Part shown: positions 57,233 to 64,000 of the stretch, piece after piece | Layout of the letters: every line of letters starts with the position of its first letter | Numbering within the stretch: position 1 is the stretch's first letter | NCBI GenBank assembly: GCA_964059195.1 | Contig: CAXKWD010000006.1 | Coordinates: 10,346,530 to 10,410,529, forward strand | Source: Ectobius pallidus | Lineage: Eukaryota > Arthropoda > Insecta > Blattodea > Ectobiidae | Direction: 5' to 3' | Length of the DNA stretch: 64,000 nt | The notes under the pieces: model-generated | What the model was told of the DNA's origin: nothing | The model's database searches: none | What the model saw: the letters and a program-made list of their open reading frames with translations, nothing else | Program-made: the position numbers and the translations under genes

Positions 57233-58876
57233 CAGGGCCCGGATATTGATGACATGTCATCTTTTAACATGGAATATTATGGACGTTACCCACTAATGTA
57301 GATATTCTGATCATGTCTGTTAGATTATGAAAATAATAACTTTTAGGGTCTTTTTTTATTATTTCCCCCATTTTAGGTAGATTTCGAAGAAAATCTACCT
57401 ATTGCAATCGATACCATGTCACGATTTTCGAAAAATTATTTCATTTCTTTACGTTTCATGCTTCCCTAAGTACGGAACCACCGCCCGTTCAATTAATATA
57501 TATATATATATCTTTATCTTTACACGCTAGCGGCCGTAATTTTGAAGATATTTGAACCAAATTTTATTATGTTATTTCTAGGCCCAATAGTTCGGACAAG
57601 TTTGTCAATGAGCAAAATTGGCCCAAGGGGGGTCGGGGGAGGGGGTTGAAATCTTGAAAAATTTATATCTCGGCCCCTATGAAGTTTGGGAAGGGAAACT
57701 TTGTTTGAATAAATTTGATTACTCCCTATGGAGTTCACAGTGACACCAACGATTCGGAGGTTTTGGGGGTACGAGTAGGGGTGGGGTATGGAAATTCGGA
57801 ATTTTTGAAACCACGTCTTGTGGGATTTCGTTGAAAAGCTCTTATTGAGTACTCTACAAATCAATAACTAGGTCCTTGATAGCTCTCATATAAGGCGAGA
57901 TTCGAATGTTTGAAAAAGTGCTCTTTCCTCTTTTTTTGCAGATATTATTGCGGGTTTGTCATGCCAAGGCTAAAGAAGAAGAGTGCTGCGCAGCGATAAT
58001 AAATTAAACCGAAATTACTTCGAAATCTACCTCAGCCTGTAGGCCTGCCTAAAGGATTCTTTATTTTTACGTCATTTTAAAAATCTAATGTCTTATCTGT
58101 TTTTTTGTTGTTGGCCATTTTACGGTCTTCTTTACCTGCATTTCATATTTTTAGGTAATTGTTTTCTTGTTTATAGTCAACATGTTCTTATTCTGTGATG
58201 TTTCTTGCATTATATAGAGTGTTTGTGAATTTACTTACATTCAGTAGCCTATTATAGGAACTCTAAATAAGCATAAATAAATAAATCTTGTTTTGATTTT
58301 AATTCGTATGTAGAAAGATGGCGTTTGATGTTCGCATTTAACCGTCTGTAATTAACTGATTGCAAGCCTCTAAGTAGGTGAACAACAAAAATATAGATTA
58401 GGTACAAATCTGATGAATAAAACAGTACTTTCATACACATTTTTGGGTCTTATTGGTTAGGTTTGGGTTATTATTTTGTATTTTTACGGTCATTTTACAG
58501 CTCATTTTAAAGTACTTTTAGGGGGAAAATCCAAAAACACGTCCCACCCAACCCGCCCTAAATGGTGCAGTTTCTTTTCTACCACGATCTACCGAATTCT
58601 TATGTCCTCGTATTACGAAGAAGCTCGTGATTGGACGTTGGAGGTGTGACGTCATACCGCTAGACGACCAATTACAGGCTGACAAACTTCGCGGGAGTAT
58701 AATGAGGTGGGTACAAGGCACTTGTGACAGTATACAAGGACAGTTGGTCACCCTGCTTCGCTCAGGAACAAAATACATCACACAGTGCGTGCAAATGTGA
58801 ATATCGAGTGGGCGGAGCTTAAGGAGCGACCTGTTTTTGGATTTAGCCCTTTTAGGTGATCAAAACCTGGGCCCTG
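57233..58876. mobile_element. hAT-type element, 1.64 kb, carrying repeat X
   Basis: Ends CAGGGCCCGGATATTGATGA and, complemented, CAGGGCCCAGGTTTTGATCA. The flanking octamers TTTATTAG (57225-57232) and TTGATTAG (58877-58884) differ at one base. The right third (58520-58800) is GC-richer, with a possible core promoter. Repeat X copy 3 lies 138 bp from the left end. No intact transposase. Confidence 0.75.
57371..58056 (+). repeat. repeat X copy 3
   Basis: Full X copy, 686 bp, from TTTTAGGTAGATTTCGAAG to CTGTAGGCCTGCCTAAAG. It is shorter than copy 2 because the centre lacks the segment with the CTTGTTGTCAAAACAAATGA phrase. Confidence 0.85.
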
Positions 58877-58884
58877 TTGATTAG

Positions 58885-59246
58885 TGTACAGAAAGGCATC
58901 AACAAATACTACCACTGATATATTTTCCCTTACCATACTATTTGTTTCGTTTTAAACTTTTAAAAGCAAATATTGGGTCAATGCTGAGTGATGTGTTAAT
59001 CGCAATATATTTTTCTTCACTCCGTTTGACTAATCTGCATACCGTCGTGTTTTAATGAGTATTTTGGCCAAAATAATTATTTAAAATGTTATCTTCTAAA
59101 GTCAAACAGAATGTGTATTAATATTTCTACATATACAGATAATTTAAACTGTGCAATTTTAACCTGAAAATTTCAATTCAGTGTTCTGTATTACATACGT
59201 CACATCTTCTGATAAAACATATACTTTGGTTCCAGTTTTTCTTACA
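58885..59246. other. intergenic DNA, nothing recognised
   Basis: AT-rich, no feature recognised. Confidence 0.4.
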
Positions 59247-60293
59247 TCTCTATATAGGGTCTATATAAAAGGCTGAGAGAGAATCGACGTAGAGCCTAAA
59301 CTATAATAGGTAGAAATTGGAATTTTAATACCTTCGTTTCATAATGTAATTGCTCACTAAGAAAGGATTTTGCAAAATTTTGATTTTAAATGCCATAATT
59401 AAAATGTTTTTGAGAATATTTAATCCCTTTTTACACAAAAATATCAAATCCAAATCACATCCCATGTACAGTTCTCATGACAACAGTGTCTTGTTGGCAG
59501 TGGTCACAAGTAGCTTTGGAAATAAATGATATGCGACTTTGACAAATTAGAGAAGCTATCGATAGAATTCATTGGTGTAAATAAATATGGAAGAACGAAA
59601 TCCAGAAAATAATGCAAAATGTGATGCATTCACATAACTTTCTCTGCCCTGGACTTAGGGAATACCATTTTCTCACTTCACATAGGCCTATGAAATAATT
59701 ACAAGAGATCGTATTGCGGGGACAGCTTAATCCAGCTGTCACAGTCTGAATGTCAACGAGTAAGTTATGCCATATCAGAAGTCGTTAAAAAATTCAATGC
59801 ACTGATACGTTATTCATAGCTGTAGGCTTTGTATTTTTAGTTGAGAAATGTGGATGTTTATCTTAGGCCTTAAGCATGTAAAAGGAGGCAAAAAACGATG
59901 AAAGATTTTTAGTCCTATGCGTGCAGTATATTATTATGTCCCAGGTTTTGGGGAAGAAAGTATGAAGTGGTACGGTACTAAATTTCTTTTTGATTTCAGT
60001 CCTGAAACGTTTGTATGGTAACATGAGGGTGAGAAATAAAATATTCTGTAAAGACAGTACAACTTTATGTTACCGGAAGTTGTTCCTTCTTATTTGAACT
60101 CCTACCAGGCATGGTGTGTAGAAGCAATGTGGTGTAAAATTCTATATTCTCTATCAGCCATAAAAAGCTATATCAAGCGTTCTTCTTCATTTCAAATTCT
60201 ACATACCTACAGTTTGAAAATCGAAAGTCCTTCATAAGTTAATTTCGAATGTCAAAATACAAAACCCGAGCGACGCCGGGCCCTTTAAAGTAG
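59247..60293 (+). mobile_element. non-autonomous Helitron (family A), 1,047 bp
   Basis: Starts TCTCTATATAGGGTCTATAT after an A and ends ACCCGAGCGACGCCGGGCC, CTTTAAA, GTAG before T; the CTAG end is mutated at its first base. Internal phrases (TTGGAATTTT, ACCTTCGTTTCATAATGTA, GCTCACTAAGAAAGGATTTT) match 54760-55596. Confidence 0.8.
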
Positions 60294-60568
60294 TATGTAT
60301 ATAAATATATATAAATAATTAAATATATAAATAAATATATATATATATACTTACTCATGTTGTGGAGGATCAACTTTGTCATAGCTCCATGACCCCCTGT
60401 TATCACTTACGTATATGACGTGGCTGATGACGTCCCTGTATATTGTTGCGTTTCTTGTCTGTTCGAGTAAAGTTTATGTTTCACTGAAAGTCTGGTCACT
60501 ATACTCTTAATAATCTTCACAATGTAATTAACATGACATCATAACATTAACTGTTATTGCTTAAACTT

Positions 60569-60885
60569 GTTCACCGCTGTGGAGCAGGGAATGCGTTCAC
60601 TCAGACAGCGAGCTCGGATTCCAATCCTGGTCGGGACAAATTACCTAGGTGGGTTTTTTAAGGGGTTTTCCTCATCTATGAGACAAATGTCGGGTAACTT
60701 GAGGCCCTTGTGATCTCATCATTATCATCTCCATCTCATCCTCGCCTTCTTTAGAATGAATATGTGTCTCCGAGTTGGCTCCGGCATAGAGCCGATCCCT
60801 CACCCGGGGAGGCCTTCCACGTCTTTGTCTGGTCAGAAAAAGTACGTATGTGTGATCAATAAATACTCCCTCTCCCAATAGACAG
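60569..60885 (+). mobile_element. tRNA-derived SINE (type B)
   Basis: Head GTTCACCGCTGTGGAGCAGG, B-box-like GGATTCCAATCC, then GGTCGGGACAAATTACCTAG and a body matching the inverted copy at 51890-52182. Limits are approximate. Confidence 0.75.
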
Positions 60886-60963
60886 CTGTCCTGTATAGGC
60901 CCTATGATTGCTTAGTTCATAAAAATAATTCTGAGTCCTAATGATTGTACGGAACTACAGAAT

Positions 60964-61314
60964 CTCTCTCTCTCTCTCATCCCATGTCCCCATGTTGGGG
61001 CGAAGGGCCTCCAAGTGGAGGTTTCTGTTTACCAATGTGAATTTTTGTTACGCTTATTTTCCTCGACAGTGCCGAAAACTAAGGTAGGCCTATTACTTGG
61101 ACGTGAAAGGGCCGAGAAATTTTGTCCAGAGGCTCTAATTTAGGCTTGGAGTTCTTTTACGTGCTGTAAATCTACGACACGGGCCCGGGCCCGGGCCCCC
61201 CTCCCGGAGGACTCCATGCACAGGATTTTTACGTCCTGAAAAACCCATCGACTGCGGCCGGGTTTGATCCCACGATCTAGAGGCGGGCACGCTACCGCTA
61301 GACCACCGCAGCCG
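60964..61314 (-). mobile_element. tRNA-derived SINE (type C), 351 bp with 15-bp duplication
   Basis: Minus-strand head GTCGGCTGCGGTGGTCTAGC with A box, B-box-like GGGATCAAACC, core TAGATTTACAG...GTAAAAGAACTC and a (GA)n tail. Flanked by the perfect 15-bp duplication ACGGAACTACAGAAT (60949-60963 and 61315-61329), so this is a relatively recent insertion. Confidence 0.88.
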
Positions 61315-61439
61315 ACGGAACTACAGAATGATTTAAATAAATTAACTGAATGGAGTGGATATAATAATTTACCTTTAAACATAAAAATGCAAAATAATGA
61401 CTTTCCCTAGATCTAAAAATAATATTAAATGACAATATT

Positions 61440-62340
61440 GTATTAATGGTATTCAGTTGAACAAAATTACCACTATGAATGATTTAGATCGGTATATTAT
61501 TTAAAAATAATTTAACTTTCTCGAATCGTATTAATAATATTATTTGTAAAACTCTTAAAAATCTTGGATTTATTATGAGGGACTCTAAATATTGTAGTAT
61601 AAGTACACTACTTAGACTATATAGAACCATTGTCAGACCAAAATTAGAATATTGCTCATTAATTTGGAATCCTGCTACCATTAAATACAGGAAATTAATA
61701 GAGTCCATTCAAAATAAATTTCTAAAATATGCATATTGCTAACAGTTTAACTACAATATTACACTAAATTTGAATCATATTCAACTATGTTATAGTATTT
61801 CAATATCCCTGAATTATAAGACAGACGTAACTATCATGCATTGTTGATTTCATATAAATTTCTTAATAACGAAATAGATTATATTATAATTTAGGAATCG
61901 CGCACAATGTGCATTATCTTAACCTAAGACTTAACCTAACACCTAGTCCTGAACCCGGGGAGGGGATCTTTCACTACTGAAAAATCCCCGACCCGGCCGG
62001 GAATCGAACCCGGGCCGCCGGAGTGGAAGGCAGGCGTGCTACCGACTCACCCAATTATATTATTAATATTCTCAAAGAAATATATTTTTATGTTTCACGT
62101 TATACGAGTAGATCTTATAAATTGCAAAAGCAAACACTGACTCCCATAATAATTCTCCTCTTTATAATATTCTCCGCCTATATAATCAATTGCACAAAAT
62201 GGGCAATATAGAAATATTTAATACTATTTATAGATACTATTTATAGATACTATTTATATATTTAATATTATTTATAGAATATTGTAAGAGGTTTAAAAAT
62301 ATCGGTGATAAAAAATTTGAAAACTTTAAAACAGTATTAT
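61440..62340 (+). pseudogene. LINE ORF2 3' fragment, decayed
   Basis: Plus-strand frames read LGFIMRDSKYCSIS, YRTIVRPKLEYCSLIWNPAT and IQNKFLKYAY, the region just after the reverse transcriptase core in Jockey/CR1-like LINEs. After the SINE insertion it continues with ILKEIYFYV and NQLHKMGNIEIF-like segments in shifted frames. Only the last part of the element is present, with several frame breaks. Confidence 0.7.
61888..62053 (-). mobile_element. tRNA-derived SINE (type D) inside the LINE
   Basis: Minus-strand head TGGGTGAGTCGGTAGCACGC, B box GGGTTCGATTCCCGG, then GTCGGGGATTTTTCAGTAGT. A 10-bp duplication ATTATATTAT lies on both sides (61878-61887 and 62054-62063). The LINE resumes after it. 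Confidence 0.82.
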
Positions 62341-63172
62341 AGTCCAGTAGCGTAAAACCAAAAAATTAGACGAATCGGAAATAATTGCTACAAAAGGTTT
62401 TATTGTTTTAATGGCTTCATTTGTTTCCCAATATGACTATCCTAGGTTTTCCCCCTCGGCGGAGTTGTGCATAAGTGGTGGGGGGTAAAAATGTGACCCC
62501 CAAAGGGGTAGTTTTGCGGTTTTACGGTTTTATCTCGTAAAGGACTCACGATATCAAAACCATAGTGGTATTAAAAGTTGTAGGGCATTAAATTCTGCAT
62601 TGAATGAGACTAGACACATATTTTTTGGACAACCCGTTCCCACAATACTGCTCATCAAAGTTGGACTAAGTTTACATATTTATGACAAATTTTCGTTTTA
62701 AGTTCTGCTTTTTGGTAATATCATCTAACTTAACCCATCTATCAATAAAGTGGTCCATACAAAAGTAATAAAGGAATAAATTCTGCGTTCGATAAGATTA
62801 AAAGTGAATTTCTTGGACCACTCGTTTCCGTAAAGTTCTACATTTAGTCCAGTAGTGTAAAACCAAAAAATTAGACGAATCGGAAATAATTGCTTCAAAA
62901 GGTTTTATTGTTTTAATGGTTTCATTTGTTGCCCAATATGACTATCCTAGGTTGCCCCCCCCCCCGCGGAGTTGTGCTTAAGTGGTGGGGGTAAAAATGT
63001 GACCCCAAAAGGGGTAGTTTTGCGGTTTTACTGTTATATCTCGTAAAAGACTCACGATATTGAAAATATGGCCCTATTAAAAGTTGTAGGGCATTAAATT
63101 CTGCATTGAATGATACTAAACACATATTTTTGGACAACCCATTCCCATACCACTGCTCATCAAAGTTGGACA
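62341..63172 (+). repeat. tandem duplication, 505-bp period
   Basis: AGTCCAGTAGCGTAAAACCA at 62341 recurs at 62846, and about 325 bp match closely (62341-62668 and 62846-63172). A shorter diverged related segment lies at about 62735-62835. No gene. Confidence 0.8.
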
Positions 63173-63177
63173 AATTA

Positions 63178-64000
63178 GATCATTAAATCTGCTGAGCGCC
63201 TCCGCCGAAGCAAAAGACATACTACTCCTGAGGTCATCTTTACCGAGTTATTGGTGGTGACCATGACTCAGGAGCAATTCCTTTCCAATGACTGAAATAA
63301 AGCACGTCTTATTAGCTTGCTTACTGAAAGACTTGAAGGTGAATGCTTCTCAGTCAAGCAAGCTGATGAAGACGCAGACCACCTGATTGTTGCCACGGCT
63401 CTTGAGGTATCACAGGACACAGGAGCATGAGAAGGTTGTGGTAGTTGGTGAAGATACAGACCTCCTCATCATCCTAAATGCCCTTGCCACACCATCAGCA
63501 AACATATTTCTCAAAACCTGGAAGAGGAACGACCCCAACAAAAGTATTTGGTCCCATAAGCTTCGAACTGGCAGACAACATCAGAAGGCCACTCATACTT
63601 ATCCACGCCATACGTGGATGTGACACAACTTCGGCACTCTTCAGGCAGGGCAAGAAGAAGGTGGTCAAGCTGCTGGTCGAAAATATATGTCTTCTCGAAG
63701 AAATCAAACCTTTCTTCGAACATGACACTCAAGCTGAAGCTATTGCCGAAGCTGGCCTACAATTTTTAACAACCTTCTACGGAGGTAGGGCAAGAGATAC
63801 TTTAGATAAATTGCGATTTGACCTATTTTCCAAAGCCCTCGTGAAATCCAAATTTAACCTGGCATCCCTACCACCAATATCCGAAGCAGCCCGCCAACAT
63901 TGCTTGAGAACTTACCTACAAGTACAAATGTGGTTAGGACACCAGATGGATCCGCTCCTCTGGGGATGGCAGGCTTCAAAGTTTGGACTTGACCCCGTCC
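63178..64000 (+). pseudogene. broken PIN/FEN1-like nuclease-family gene, runs off the window
   Basis: The main frame reads SAERLRRSKRHTTPEVIFTE and FLSND, then an in-frame TGA near 63290. It continues with KARLISLLTERLEG and DEDADHLIVATALE. It then shifts frame near 63410 (HEKVVVVGEDTDLLIILNAL) and returns near 63540 to LIHAIRGCDTTSALFRQGKK, open to the window edge through RTYLQVQMWLGHQMDPLLWG. I know this as a multicopy arthropod protein family. The acidic DADHLIV and GEDTDLLI motifs resemble the PIN-like fold of FEN1/XPG nucleases (inference). One nonsense codon and two frameshifts make this copy a pseudogene. The N-terminal part is absent. Confidence 0.65.

Noticed and set aside
3428..62055. 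Possible tRNA genes at B-box sites (3.5, 21.1, 47.4, 61.3 and 62.0 kb)
   Set aside because: Only head-like regions fused to SINE bodies; no full cloverleaf seen.
1..64000. CRISPR arrays, rRNA or bacterial operon features
   Set aside because: No regularly spaced unique-spacer repeats, rRNA segments or operon structure; spliced genes, LINEs and SINEs show a eukaryotic genome.

Overview
The window is eukaryotic, AT-rich and made almost wholly of transposable elements. The mix (CR1-type and R2-type non-LTR retrotransposons, tRNA-derived SINEs, hAT and mariner elements, Helitrons with CTAG ends) fits an arthropod, most likely an insect; the order cannot be fixed from sequence alone. I see no convincing host gene, rRNA or tRNA gene.

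The centrepiece is a 22,033-bp palindromic element at 24446-46478. It starts AGTAGTATGG, ends in the reverse complement, and has a perfect 6-bp target duplication (ACTGCA). The two halves of an interrupted 0.77-kb repeat lie on either side, and two other copies of that repeat occur elsewhere in the window. Each arm (about 7.1 kb, nearly identical, inverted) carries the same five-exon gene. It joins three C2H2 zinc fingers, three short linker exons and a large exon for a protein-primed family-B DNA polymerase with an endonuclease-VII-type HNH insert. The genes point inward. Between them lie 1,246 perfect AAGACC units (7,476 bp), a 252-bp degenerate spacer, and 23 perfect units of the complementary repeat. 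The left gene has a 1-nt deletion; the right gene is open but has a 36-bp tandem duplication. No integrase, ATPase, protease or capsid gene is visible. End structure and polymerase recall Polinton/Maverick elements; the palindromic, polymerase-only, intron-containing layout does not match the Polintons I know.

Left of it: intergenic DNA with SINE-like fragments (1-5.5 kb); a CR1-type LINE with a PHD/esterase ORF1 and a candidate -1 slippery site at the ORF1/ORF2 junction (about 5.56-10.06 kb); an R2-type retrotransposon outside rDNA (10.4-13.9 kb); a 2-kb DNA transposon with CCTTAAG-type subterminal repeats (13980-16041); a block of direct-repeat units rich in TCCG/TCTG runs, with a nested hAT MITE (17.5-21.3 kb); and a 1.1-kb hAT-like element (21808-22927).

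Right of it: SINEs, a pogo-like MITE, inverted mariner relics, an internally deleted hAT with a transposase C-terminus, a mariner-type MITE nested in a larger TIR element, a cluster of non-autonomous Helitrons (54.4-60.3 kb), a third hAT-type element containing another copy of the target repeat, a decayed LINE hit by a SINE, a 505-bp-period tandem duplication, and a broken PIN-nuclease-like gene running off the right edge. Most elements are nested or decayed; the palindromic element looks young because its arms have barely diverged.
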